NCBI GenBank assembly: GCA_030525945.1
Contig: JAUNDT010000002.1
Coordinates: 1-64,000 of the forward strand
Length of the DNA: 64,000 bases
Direction of reading: 5' to 3'
From: Coriobacteriaceae bacterium
GTDB lineage: Bacteria > Actinomycetota > Coriobacteriia > Coriobacteriales > Coriobacteriaceae
The notes beneath the pieces are model-generated. The model did not search any database. It was not told the DNA's origin and saw only the letters and a program-made list of their open reading frames with translations. Shown here in pieces: positions 54,714 through 62,808 of this stretch (positions are counted from its first letter, which is position 1; each line of letters begins with the position of its first letter). Position numbers and translations under genes: made by a program.

Positions 54714-57700
54714 TTAGATCGTGTCCTCGCGCAGGGTCTGGACGATGGACGCGGCACTTGACTTGCGTAAAGCGTACCAGGTAGACAGGGCGAGAACGCC
54801 AATGACTAGGCCAAAGGCAGCTAAAACCCAGCCGAACGGTAGCATGAGGTCGATCCCATAGAAGCTCGCGCGCATGGCCTGCCACACGAGGAATGTCACG
54901 CCCGCGCCGAGTACGAGGCCTATGGCGAGTCCGCGCCAGGCGTAGGACAGGCATTCGAGCGTGATCATTTTGAGAAACGCGCGGTTGCCCATGCCCGCGC
55001 TCTTGAGCATGGCGAACTCGCGGCGGCGCAGGATGATCGAGTTCGTGAGTGTGTTGAACACGTTAGCCACGGCGATGGCGGAGGTAATCGCGATGAAGCA
55101 GTTGATGAACAGCTGAATGGCCTCGTAGACCAGGCGCGCCTGTCGGGCGTCTTCGGCGTTGTTGATGAGATACGTGTTCCCCCACGGTCCGCCCGTGAGC
55201 TCGCTTTCCCGAATCTCCTGCATGGCCGCCTCCGATTTGCGCGGGTCGCTCGAGTCGAAGGAGAGGGCCACGTGGATGTCGCTCTGGCTGGATTCGCCCT
55301 GGTGGAAGGCAAAGGGCATTGCCAGCTCGCCCGCATAGGTCTCGCTTTGCAGATCATCCACGCCGGCGGCAAGGGTGGGCAGCGCCTCAGCTGGCAGCAC
55401 GAGCGTGGGCCACGCGGTGGTGAAGGCCTTGAGCGCGCCGCCGAACTCGGTGATGGTCGCCCCCACGGCAAGTTCGCGGCTGCTGCGCACAACGCTTTTG
55501 AGCGGCTCGTTGGTCGTGTGGTAGATCGGCTGGCCGTACTCGTCGAACTCCATCTGCTCGTCTGAGCCGTAGCCCTCGAAGACGGCGACCGGCGCGCCCG
55601 ACTCATCCACGCTTACGGATTTGAGCATGTTCTCGGCCGGTGTGGCGATGTGCGTGAACAGGGTGGCTGTGCCCGTGCCGTGGAACATGTCGCGCACGGC
55701 GTAGCGCTCGCCATCGTTTGCCTTCACGTTGTTGAGGCCGAGCGCGACGGGGTTGCTCGGGTCGTCAAGCTTGGATGCGTCGAGGTTGTTGCTCTCGATC
55801 AGCTCGTGCCAGGTGGCTTCGTCGACAAAGAGGAGGCTCACGGGCGCGTACGCCGTGCCGTCAGGTGCGATACCGTATTCGGGCATGTCGTACATTTCCG
55901 CGGAGGTTTTGAGCTCCTTCGCGTCGAGCATGCCGGGCGAATAGCTGGCGCACAGGGTGTTGTGGATGAGGAATCCCGCGGCGGTCGTGTTCGGCGTCGC
56001 GCTGAGCTTGTCGTATACCGCTTGGATGTTCTCGATTCCGTCGTGCGTGGTTTCCGTCTCCCCGAGCGTGCGGGATGTCGAGATCTCGATGTCGTGCGCT
56101 CTCGTGTTCGAACGCTCGGCCAAATACCCCATGTAGTGGGCGATGGAGCCCGAGATGATGATTAGGGCGACGGACACGGCGAGCGATGCTACGGCCACGC
56201 GTCCCTTGCTGCTGGCGCGGGTGAGATTGCGGTGCGCCATGAGCCCGGGCACGCCCAGCGTGCGCAGGCGCAGGTTGTCGAGGGCTTGGACGCGTGCGGG
56301 GCGCGGGGGGGCTACCGTGCGCGCATGAGCGCCCGCGCGGCGCTCGGCACGTTTGGCGGCGCGGCGCTCGCGGCGGGAGAGACGTACGTCGCGCGCCTGG
56401 CGGATGGCGCCGATCGCAGAGACGCGGCTCGCGCGCCAGGCGGGCACGGCGGCGCTGATGAGCACCGTGGCGAGCGCGAGCAGGGCGCAGACGGCCAGGG
56501 CGCTGGGGTTCACCACAATGGAGGTGAGGCCCAGCACCTCGAACACTTCGGCATCGATAAGCAGGCCGATACCCTCGCCCGCGATGTTGAAGACGACGAA
56601 CGTGCCGGCAAGTCCGAGGAGAAGGCCCGCGGGGATGCCGATTACGGCCAGCATGAGGGCCTCGGCAAAGACTGTGCGCCGCAGCTGCGCCTTGCTCGCA
56701 CCCAGGGAGGCAAGCAGGCCGAACTGGCGCGTGCGCTCTGCCACGGTGATGGCGAACGAGTTGTAGATGAGCGACACGGAGGCCACGATCACCACGCCGG
56801 CGAGGATGGCGGCCAGGGTGTAGAGCGTGCCCCAAATGGCGCGGTCGTCCGTCATGCCCTGGTAGCGCAGGAGGCTGTTGTGCGTGTACGCGGAGGTCTG
56901 CTGCTTCATCTGCTCGCCGCCGCCGCGGTTGCCGCCGCCGTTGAAGGTGGCGTGGTCCAGGTCGGTGTAGTCCTTCACGATCTTGTTGATGCCGGCGAGG
57001 CTCGTGAGATTGGTGGACATGTACACGTCGGTCGACTGCACGGGCAGGTCGCCCGGCGCGGAAAAGCCGAGGTATCCGGCGGAGTTTTGCCAGGCGCCGG
57101 TGGAGCGGGTGGGGGATTCCTCGTAAAAGCCCACGACCTTGAGCTCGCGAGCCGGCTGGATGTTCCCAAGGTACTCGCATATCACGTCGCCTTTTGGCGA
57201 GCTTGCGGTATAGAGGCTCTCGTCGGCGAGGCAGGGGTATTCACTGCCGGTCTCGGGGTCCACGTAGGTGCGCTGACCCAGCGGCAGCGCGATGTGGGAG
57301 CCAATCTCAAGCCCGTTTTCCCAGGTGGCGCAGGGAGCATCGGTGTCTTTGCCGGTGGTGGGCATGGAGGTCGCGCGCGGGTCCTGCTGGTTGGTCGTCG
57401 TTCCCTTGAGCTCGAGCGGCAGGGCGATCTCACCGGGTGCGTTGGGCTCGCGTCCCTCTGCGATGAGGGGCAGCGGGCGCAGGGTGCCGACCTCGCTTTC
57501 CTGCGGCCATTCCTGCACGGTGAGATAACGGCCCCAGTAGTCCCCGTGGCCCTCGGGCATGAGGGCGGCGCCTGCGTAGTTCAGGATATAGCTCTGCTCG
57601 ATGCGATCGTCTTTGGCCGTGCGCTCGAGGCCCGCCTGGTCGAGGTTGATGAGCGCGACCTGCCACGAGCCGTCGCGGGCGAGCTCAGCGGTGAGCAGGC

Positions 57701-58025
57701 CCGAGTACAGGGTGGATACGCTGGTGAAGATAGCGGTGATGAGCGCGCAGGACAGCGCGATGCCGATGATGGACACGAAGGTGCGTGTGCGATTTTGCTT
57801 GAGTGAGCGCAGGGCAAAGCGGGTGAAGATGCCGCGCGGGGGCTTGGCGGGGGAGGTGCCGGGCGTCGTGGCGCATGCGGGCTGCGGGGTGCTGGTGGGG
57901 GCGGTGCCGGGTGCTGTGGCGTTGGCGGGGTGCGGGCCTCTGGCGCCGGCGTGTTCGGAGGTGTTGTGCCGGTTGGCGCCGCCGGGAGCCTGCCTGCGTT
58001 TGCGCGGGTTGAACGGGAGGTTCAT
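54714..58025 (-). CDS. Large FtsX-type ABC permease
   Basis: This 1103-residue protein consists of a Pro/Ala-rich head (about 1-55), a membrane segment (SIIGIALSCALITAIF) and a large external region. A first set of three membrane segments with an FtsX domain follows (AILAGVVIVASVSLIYNSFAIT...GLLASLGASKAQLRRTVFAEALML), then a second external region of about 400 residues and a last FtsX domain (REFAMLKSAGMGNRAF...ALSTWYALRKSS). This is the layout of the large permeases paired with single ATPases and regulated by two-component systems. ATG 58025 has GGAGG close upstream, inside the end of the ATPase gene. Substrate unknown; antimicrobial-peptide defence is possible. Confidence 0.88.
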   Translation of the reverse strand: MNLPFNPRKRRQAPGGANRHNTSEHAGARGPHPANATAPGTAPTSTPQPACATTPGTSPAKPPRGIFTRFALRSLKQNRTRTFVSIIGIALSCALITAIFTSVSTLYSGLLTAELARDGSWQVALINLDQAGLERTAKDDRIEQSYILNYAGAALMPEGHGDYWGRYLTVQEWPQESEVGTLRPLPLIAEGREPNAPGEIALPLELKGTTTNQQDPRATSMPTTGKDTDAPCATWENGLEIGSHIALPLGQRTYVDPETGSEYPCLADESLYTASSPKGDVICEYLGNIQPARELKVVGFYEESPTRSTGAWQNSAGYLGFSAPGDLPVQSTDVYMSTNLTSLAGINKIVKDYTDLDHATFNGGGNRGGGEQMKQQTSAYTHNSLLRYQGMTDDRAIWGTLYTLAAILAGVVIVASVSLIYNSFAITVAERTRQFGLLASLGASKAQLRRTVFAEALMLAVIGIPAGLLLGLAGTFVVFNIAGEGIGLLIDAEVFEVLGLTSIVVNPSALAVCALLALATVLISAAVPAWRASRVSAIGAIRQARDVRLSRRERRAAKRAERRAGAHARTVAPPRPARVQALDNLRLRTLGVPGLMAHRNLTRASSKGRVAVASLAVSVALIIISGSIAHYMGYLAERSNTRAHDIEISTSRTLGETETTHDGIENIQAVYDKLSATPNTTAAGFLIHNTLCASYSPGMLDAKELKTSAEMYDMPEYGIAPDGTAYAPVSLLFVDEATWHELIESNNLDASKLDDPSNPVALGLNNVKANDGERYAVRDMFHGTGTATLFTHIATPAENMLKSVSVDESGAPVAVFEGYGSDEQMEFDEYGQPIYHTTNEPLKSVVRSSRELAVGATITEFGGALKAFTTAWPTLVLPAEALPTLAAGVDDLQSETYAGELAMPFAFHQGESSQSDIHVALSFDSSDPRKSEAAMQEIRESELTGGPWGNTYLINNAEDARQARLVYEAIQLFINCFIAITSAIAVANVFNTLTNSIILRRREFAMLKSAGMGNRAFLKMITLECLSYAWRGLAIGLVLGAGVTFLVWQAMRASFYGIDLMLPFGWVLAAFGLVIGVLALSTWYALRKSSAASIVQTLREDTI

Positions 58026-58026
58026 C

Positions 58027-58707
58027 TTAGGCCCTCCGTTCATCGCGCACGATGCGCCCGTCCTCGATGGCGATCACGCGGTCGGCCATGAGGGCGATGT
58101 CCTCGTCGTGGGTGATCACCACGAGCGTCTGCTTGAACTCGCGGTTCGAGGCGCGCAAAAGGCTCATGATTTCGGCGGAGTTCTTGGAATCGAGGTTGCC
58201 GGTGGGCTCGTCGGCGAGCACGACGGAGGGTGCGTTCATGAGGGCGCGGCCGATGGCGACGCGCTGCTGCTGGCCGCCGGAGAGCTGATTGGGCAGGTTC
58301 TCCTCGCGCCCGGTGAGGCCGAGGGCGCGCACTAGGGCGGCAAGGCGCTTTTCGTTGACGGGGCGGCCGTCCATGAGGACGGGCAGCGTCATGTTCTCCA
58401 CCACGTTGAGCACGGGGATGAGGTTGTAGAACTGGTAGACCAGGCCGACCTCGCGGCGGCGGAAGACTGCGAGCTGCTCGTCGCTTTGGGCGAAGATGTC
58501 CTGACCCTGCAGCTTGACGGTGCCGCTCGTGGGGCGATCGACACCGCCCATAAGATGCATGAGGGTCGACTTGCCCGAGCCCGAGCTGCCGATGATGGCG
58601 ACGAACTCGCCCGCCTCGATCTCGAAGCTGACGTCGGACAGGGCGGTGACCGCGGTGGAGCCGGTGCCGTACACGCGGCTGAGGTGCTCAACGGAGAGGA
58701 TGCTCAT
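58027..58707 (-). CDS. ABC ATPase partner of the large permease
   Basis: This 226-residue protein has Walker A GSSGSGKSTLM (about 39-49), Q-loop YQFYNLIPVLNV, signature LSGGQQQRVAIGRAL, Walker B VVLADEPTGNLDS and H-loop THD, as in the LolD/BceA group. ATG 58707 follows AAAGGCG; a longer frame upstream runs into the repeat region and is rejected. Its stop is one base from the start of the permease gene. A perfect 16-bp dyad lies 75 bases upstream of the start. Confidence 0.93.
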   Translation of the reverse strand: MSILSVEHLSRVYGTGSTAVTALSDVSFEIEAGEFVAIIGSSGSGKSTLMHLMGGVDRPTSGTVKLQGQDIFAQSDEQLAVFRRREVGLVYQFYNLIPVLNVVENMTLPVLMDGRPVNEKRLAALVRALGLTGREENLPNQLSGGQQQRVAIGRALMNAPSVVLADEPTGNLDSKNSAEIMSLLRASNREFKQTLVVITHDEDIALMADRVIAIEDGRIVRDERRA

Positions 58708-58781
58708 GACGCGCCTTTCGTCTGATGCGGATAGGTATCTACCATACTGGACGCGCCTCCTTGCGCGCACGTGACCGCCGC

Positions 58782-58797
58782 GTGACAGTTCTGTCAC
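58782..58797. promoter_or_regulatory. 16-bp dyad upstream of the ABC operon
   Basis: GTGACAG-TT-CTGTCAC is a perfect inverted repeat. A related sequence, GTGACATATCTGTAAG, lies upstream of the response-regulator gene, so both could be sites of that regulator. Confidence 0.45.
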
Positions 58798-58840
58798 GAA
58801 CGCCTTGGTTGTCTGTCCCATCGCCCCGCCCCTTGCGCAT

Positions 58841-59040
58841 ATCATCCCGTGCTCAAACAGCGCTGCGCTTGCCTGCTCCGCGCCAAAATGCGTCATTTAG
58901 GGTCAGACCCTAAATGACGCATTTTGGCGCGGAGACAGCCCCGTAGGCCGGAGCGCATCATCCCGCGCGCAGTTCCGCACGAGCCGGAGGCCACTTAATG
59001 TGGCCTCCGTGCGAGCAGGACTGTTTGAGCACGGGATGAT
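58841..59040. repeat. Inverted-repeat-bounded block with a 59-nt perfect palindrome
   Basis: The outer ends, ATCATCCCGTGCTCAAACAG at 58841-58860 and its exact complement at 59021-59040, are 20 bases each. Between them lies a perfect palindrome with 29-base arms (58876-58904 and 58906-58934) around a single A. The block fills most of the spacer between the ABC operon and the sensor kinase gene, and no gene is seen in it. Confidence 0.85.
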
Positions 59041-59051
59041 GCGCGCAGGCC
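58948..59051 (-). repeat. ~90-bp palindromic dispersed repeat, copy 2
   Basis: Read on the minus strand this matches the element at 54564-54662 over most of its length, including CAGTCCTGCTCGCACG and GGCTCGTGCGGAACTGCGCG. The centre GAGGCCACATTAAGTGGCCTC differs by paired changes (for example G-C for A-T), which keep the stem. Confidence 0.75.
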
Positions 59052-59066
59052 TTCGGGGCGGTCGGG

Positions 59067-60200
59067 TCAGATAGCGGCTTTGAAGAACGTGAGGGTGAAG
59101 GCGGCGCCGGTTACGTGGCCCTGCTCGTCGCGTACGTTTTCGGCGGTGAGCTTGCCGCCTTGTGCGGTCACGAGGCTGTGGGCGAGGGCAAGTCCGATGC
59201 CCACGCCCGTGGGGTTGACTTCGGACGCCGCGCGGCGGTCGCCCTCGCCGCGGTAGAAGCGCTCGAAAATGTGGGGTAGATCCGCCTCGGCAATTCCGGG
59301 CCCCGTGTCCTCGATGCGAATGCGGCATGCCAGGGCATCCTCGGTGGCGCTCACGCGTACATGTCCGCTGGCGGGAGTGTGCTCCATGCAGTTCTTGAGG
59401 ATGTTCTCGAGCGCCTCTGCGCTCCATGCAGGGTCGCCTTCAAACGAGGCACCGCGCTGCACGGATGCGGTAAATGTAACGTCCGCGATGTCGAACGCGA
59501 CGGCGAGCGACTCAAAGCTCTTGCGGACAAGCTCTCCAGCGTCGACGGGCACGCGGGTGAGCTTGATGACTCCGGCATCGATACGCGCGAGCTTGAGCAG
59601 GGCCGACACGAGGTCCTCCACGCGCCCCTGCAGGCGCTGGATGAGCTCGATGCGCGCAAGCGTGTCGCCCTCACAACCCTGTCGCGCCAGGCGGTCGCGT
59701 ACGAGCTCGGTTGTGATGGCGATCGAGGTCAACGGCGTTTTGATTTGATGTGAGATGTCGGCCAGGGCATCGGAGAGCGCGAGTTTTTCGGCCTGCAGCT
59801 CATCAACCGCGAGATGCAGGCGCGCGATGACCTTGTCGAGCTCGCTAGCCAGAATCGCCAGCTCGCCCTCGTTCATAGCATGAAAGCTCACGGCGCGTTC
59901 ACCTGCCAAAACGCGGTCGAGCTTGGCTGCCATCGTCGCCAGCGCGCGGTAGCGCATGCGGGTGGCGAGCATGAATACGCCGGAAACGAGTGCGCCCACA
60001 GCAAGCGCGCCAAATGCCGCCGCGCCTGCCGCCGCATTGCCTGCGGCCTTAAGCGCGGTCTCGGGCGTGCTCGTGTAGGCGTTCAGCGCCACCGTGCCCA
60101 CGGCAACCCGCGCCGCTGCAAAAGCAAAGGCCGCCCCCGCAATCGTGCAGATTACGGCGGCGGCAAACGTGCGGCGCACCTCCTTGTTCCTCAGCAGCAT
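59067..60200 (-). CDS. Sensor histidine kinase
   Basis: This 377-residue kinase has two membrane helices (about 12-36 and 57-79) joined by a very short outside loop of about 20 residues, then a HAMP-like linker. The phospho-acceptor is His151 in DISHQIKTPLTS. ATP-binding boxes follow: N box ENILKNCMEHTP, G1 EDTGPGIAEADL, F box IFERFYRGEG and G2 GVGIGLALAHS. With so short a loop it may sense through the membrane or through the ABC permease, as BceS-type kinases do. It lies three bases behind the response-regulator gene and next to the second ABC operon. Confidence 0.92.
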   Translation of the reverse strand: MLLRNKEVRRTFAAAVICTIAGAAFAFAAARVAVGTVALNAYTSTPETALKAAGNAAAGAAAFGALAVGALVSGVFMLATRMRYRALATMAAKLDRVLAGERAVSFHAMNEGELAILASELDKVIARLHLAVDELQAEKLALSDALADISHQIKTPLTSIAITTELVRDRLARQGCEGDTLARIELIQRLQGRVEDLVSALLKLARIDAGVIKLTRVPVDAGELVRKSFESLAVAFDIADVTFTASVQRGASFEGDPAWSAEALENILKNCMEHTPASGHVRVSATEDALACRIRIEDTGPGIAEADLPHIFERFYRGEGDRRAASEVNPTGVGIGLALAHSLVTAQGGKLTAENVRDEQGHVTGAAFTLTFFKAAI

Positions 60201-60203
60201 GAT

Positions 60204-60893
60204 CTAGCCCCTTGCCTTGTAGCCCAGGCCGCGCACGGTTTGGATGAGCGTGGGGTGCGCGGGGTCGTCCTCAATCTTGTCACGCAAGCGCTTGATGTAG
60301 ACGGACAGGGTGTTCTCCTCGATGTAGGTCCCGGCGCTGTCCCAGAGAGCGTCGCGGATCTGCTCGCGCGTGATGAGCTTGCCGGCATTGGTGGCGAACA
60401 GCAGCAGCAGGCGGTATTCGAGGGCGGAGAGGGCGAGCTCCGCGCCCGCGCGCTCCACGTAGGCGCGCTCGGTGTCCACGCGCACCGGCCCCAGGCTCAC
60501 GATGCGGCGGCTCGGCTGGGAGCGGCGGATGGTGGCGGCGATGCGGGCAAGCAGCTCGCGCGGGCGGAACGGCTTGGCCACGTAGTCGTCGGCGCCCATG
60601 GTAAGTCCTGTGACTGTGTTGAATTCGTCGTCGGAGGCGGTAAGGAAGATCACGGGCGTCTCGGGCGCGGCTTCTTTCACGGCGGAGCACACGGCAAAGC
60701 CGTTGCCCTGGCGCAGGGTCACGTCAAGAAGAACGAGCTGGTAGGGGGAGGTAGCACCGGTGCTCGCCACCAGCTCGATCGCGCGGTCTTGCGTGTCGGC
60801 GGAATCGACCGAGTACCCCGCCTGCACGAGCAGCTCGGTAAGCGCCTCCACGATGATGGGGTCATCTTCGACAAGCAGGATTCTTGCAGGCAT
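60204..60893 (-). CDS. OmpR/PhoB-family response regulator
   Basis: This 229-residue protein has a receiver domain with the acidic pair at 9-11 (VEDDP), phospho-acceptor Asp57 (VLLDVTL), a Thr in FLTASDDE and Lys in DYVAKPFRPRELLARI. A winged-helix DNA-binding domain with EYRLLLLFATNAGKLITREQI and YIKRLRDKIEDDP follows. ATG 60893 has AGGAG six bases upstream; an ATG 27 bases earlier lacks one. It is the first gene of the regulatory pair and should answer to the kinase behind it, probably controlling the ABC operon and perhaps the divergent L,D-transpeptidase. Confidence 0.94.
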   Translation of the reverse strand: MPARILLVEDDPIIVEALTELLVQAGYSVDSADTQDRAIELVASTGATSPYQLVLLDVTLRQGNGFAVCSAVKEAAPETPVIFLTASDDEFNTVTGLTMGADDYVAKPFRPRELLARIAATIRRSQPSRRIVSLGPVRVDTERAYVERAGAELALSALEYRLLLLFATNAGKLITREQIRDALWDSAGTYIEENTLSVYIKRLRDKIEDDPAHPTLIQTVRGLGYKARG

Positions 60894-60971
60894 AGCGGCT
60901 CCTAGCATGTTGGCTGCCACAAGGGGCGGGTCGTTCCTTCTCTATTGTAAAAAGGACGGCAGCGGCGGCGC

Positions 60972-60987
60972 GTGACATATCTGTAAG
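60972..60987. promoter_or_regulatory. Possible response-regulator site in the divergent spacer
   Basis: GTGACATATCTGTAAG matches the dyad at 58782-58797 at 12 of 16 positions. Just beyond it, TGTAAGAG and CGTAAGAG form a direct repeat. The spacer separates the response regulator from the L,D-transpeptidase gene. Confidence 0.35.
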
Positions 60988-61084
60988 AGCAGGCTGGGTC
61001 GGCCGTAAGAGAGGGTTACGTCGGCTTGCCGCGCTATAATGTGTCGATGGTAAAAAACAGGGCGGGAAGGAAAGGTCTGCCTGC

Positions 61085-62701
61085 ATGAATAGTTCGATGC
61101 GCTCCGGTTCTCGCGCGACTGTGCCTGCGCATTTCTCACCAAAACCAGATCCGGCGCCGGCGCCCAAGCGCGGCAAAAGCGCCCTTATCGCGCTGGGCGT
61201 CGTGGCCGGCATCACTGCGGGCGCCTACATTGCGGGCGTGATCGCCTTCTCGAACATGTGCTACCCCAACACCGTGATCGCCGACACGGACGTGTCGCTC
61301 ATGACGCGCTCCATGGCGGCGGGCCGCATTCGTTCGGCTGCGGAGAACTACCGGCTGACGGTTGAGGGCGACGGGTTCAGCTGGACCTACGAGCCCGAGT
61401 CGTCGAGCGAAATCATCGATGCCGACGCGGCGGTTGGTCGCGTGATCGAGGCGAACGACCCCTTGGCCTGGCCGGTTCGCATCGTGGACGCGCTGGCGCA
61501 CGAGCCCGAGGCTGCGCAGCCCGTGGAGTCTCAGGGGACCGCGGAGGGTAAGGGCGGAACGTCTGGGGGCGCGGCCGCTGCTGGCGACGCCGGGGACGCG
61601 GCTGCCTCGAACGACGACATCCATCTGCCGGATTCCTTCGACCGTGAGGCGTTTTCTGCCGAGCTCGGCGCGGCGCTCGACGCGTACAACAACACCCGCA
61701 CCGGCACCTTCGATGCCGCAGGCGCTTACGACTCGGAGGCCGGCAAGTTCACGCTCGAAAAGGCCCGTTCGAACCAAAAGCTCGACAAGGAGGCCATCGA
61801 GCGCGCCGCCCTGCAGGCGATTTCCACGCTGGCCAAGTCTGTGACGCTTGACGACGGCAGCTATATCCCGCTGGCGGGCGGTGCCAGCAAGAAGGACGTG
61901 CAGGCGGCCATCGACGCCGCGAACGCGCTGATCGGCACCGACGTCGACCTCAAGATGGGCGGCGCCACCGTGGCCACGCTCGACGGCGCCACGTTCGCGC
62001 AGTGGATGACCTTCGATGAGTCGCTCAAGCCCACGCTCACTACCGAGCCCCTGACTCAGTGGGTCCACGAGCTGGCGGTGAGCAAGCTCGACACCGTCGG
62101 TAGCGAGCGCACGTACACGCGCGCGGACGGCAAGAAGATCACGGTGAGCGGCGGCACGTACGGCTGGAACAGCAACGAGGCTGAGCTCGTCAAGCTACTT
62201 CAGGATGCCGTGGCGAACAAGAAGGTGGGCGAGGTCGAGATCCCCACCCTGCAGCAGGCGTCCACCTGGACTGCCAAGGGCGAGCGCGACTGGGGCGCGT
62301 ACTGCGACATCGACCTTACTGAGCAGCGCGTGCGCTATTACAACGCCGCCGGCGCGCTCGCGTGGGAAAGCGGCTGTGTGACCGGCAACCCCAACGCGGG
62401 CGACGCGACGCCCACCGGCGTGTTCATGCTGAACGCCAAGCGTCAAAATGAGATGCTGATCGGCTTTGACGAGAACAAGGACGGCAAGCCCGATTACAAG
62501 TCGCCGGTTGCCTACTGGATGCCGTTTGTGGACAATGCGATCGGCCTGCACGATGCGAACTGGCAGCCCATGGAGTACTTCTCCAACCCGCAGGCGTATA
62601 CCTGGGCGGGCAGCCACGGCTGCATCAACCTGCCCACCGATAAAGCCGCTGAGCTCTACAACCTCATCCAGGTGGGTGACTGCGTGATCGTCCACGGGTA
62701 A
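61085..62701 (+). CDS. L,D-transpeptidase (YkuD family), membrane-anchored
   Basis: This 538-residue protein has a short basic cytoplasmic head, one membrane helix (about 36-58), and a large external part. A PG_binding_4-like region is seen twice (around 70-200 and 200-330), with an Ala/Gly-rich insertion near 155-175. The YkuD catalytic domain runs to the end with SHGCINLP (Cys513), preceded by the His of IGLHDANW. It forms 3-3 cross-links or attaches partners to peptidoglycan. AGGAAAGG lies ten bases before the ATG. It is divergent from the two-component genes. Confidence 0.93.
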   Translation: MNSSMRSGSRATVPAHFSPKPDPAPAPKRGKSALIALGVVAGITAGAYIAGVIAFSNMCYPNTVIADTDVSLMTRSMAAGRIRSAAENYRLTVEGDGFSWTYEPESSSEIIDADAAVGRVIEANDPLAWPVRIVDALAHEPEAAQPVESQGTAEGKGGTSGGAAAAGDAGDAAASNDDIHLPDSFDREAFSAELGAALDAYNNTRTGTFDAAGAYDSEAGKFTLEKARSNQKLDKEAIERAALQAISTLAKSVTLDDGSYIPLAGGASKKDVQAAIDAANALIGTDVDLKMGGATVATLDGATFAQWMTFDESLKPTLTTEPLTQWVHELAVSKLDTVGSERTYTRADGKKITVSGGTYGWNSNEAELVKLLQDAVANKKVGEVEIPTLQQASTWTAKGERDWGAYCDIDLTEQRVRYYNAAGALAWESGCVTGNPNAGDATPTGVFMLNAKRQNEMLIGFDENKDGKPDYKSPVAYWMPFVDNAIGLHDANWQPMEYFSNPQAYTWAGSHGCINLPTDKAAELYNLIQVGDCVIVHG

Positions 62702-62728
62702 CGCCGGCCGTACATGCCTGATGTGAAC

Positions 62729-62770
62729 ATGCCGAACAGCTCGTTGCGTGCGGGCTGTTCGGCATTGTTT
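62729..62770. terminator. Terminator between the L,D-transpeptidase and serine dehydratase genes
   Basis: Twelve-base arms ATGCCGAACAGC and GCTGTTCGGCAT pair perfectly around a 13-base loop, followed by TGTTTG. It lies between convergent genes. Confidence 0.75.
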
Positions 62771-62808
62771 GTATGCGTTTGAAAGGTGCGCTGGATTTCT
62801 TGTTGCTG

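Noticed and set aside
58708-58896. N-terminal extension of the ABC ATPase
   Set aside because: The longer frame would translate the repeat and promoter region; the ATG at 58707 has its own ribosome site and matches the family start.
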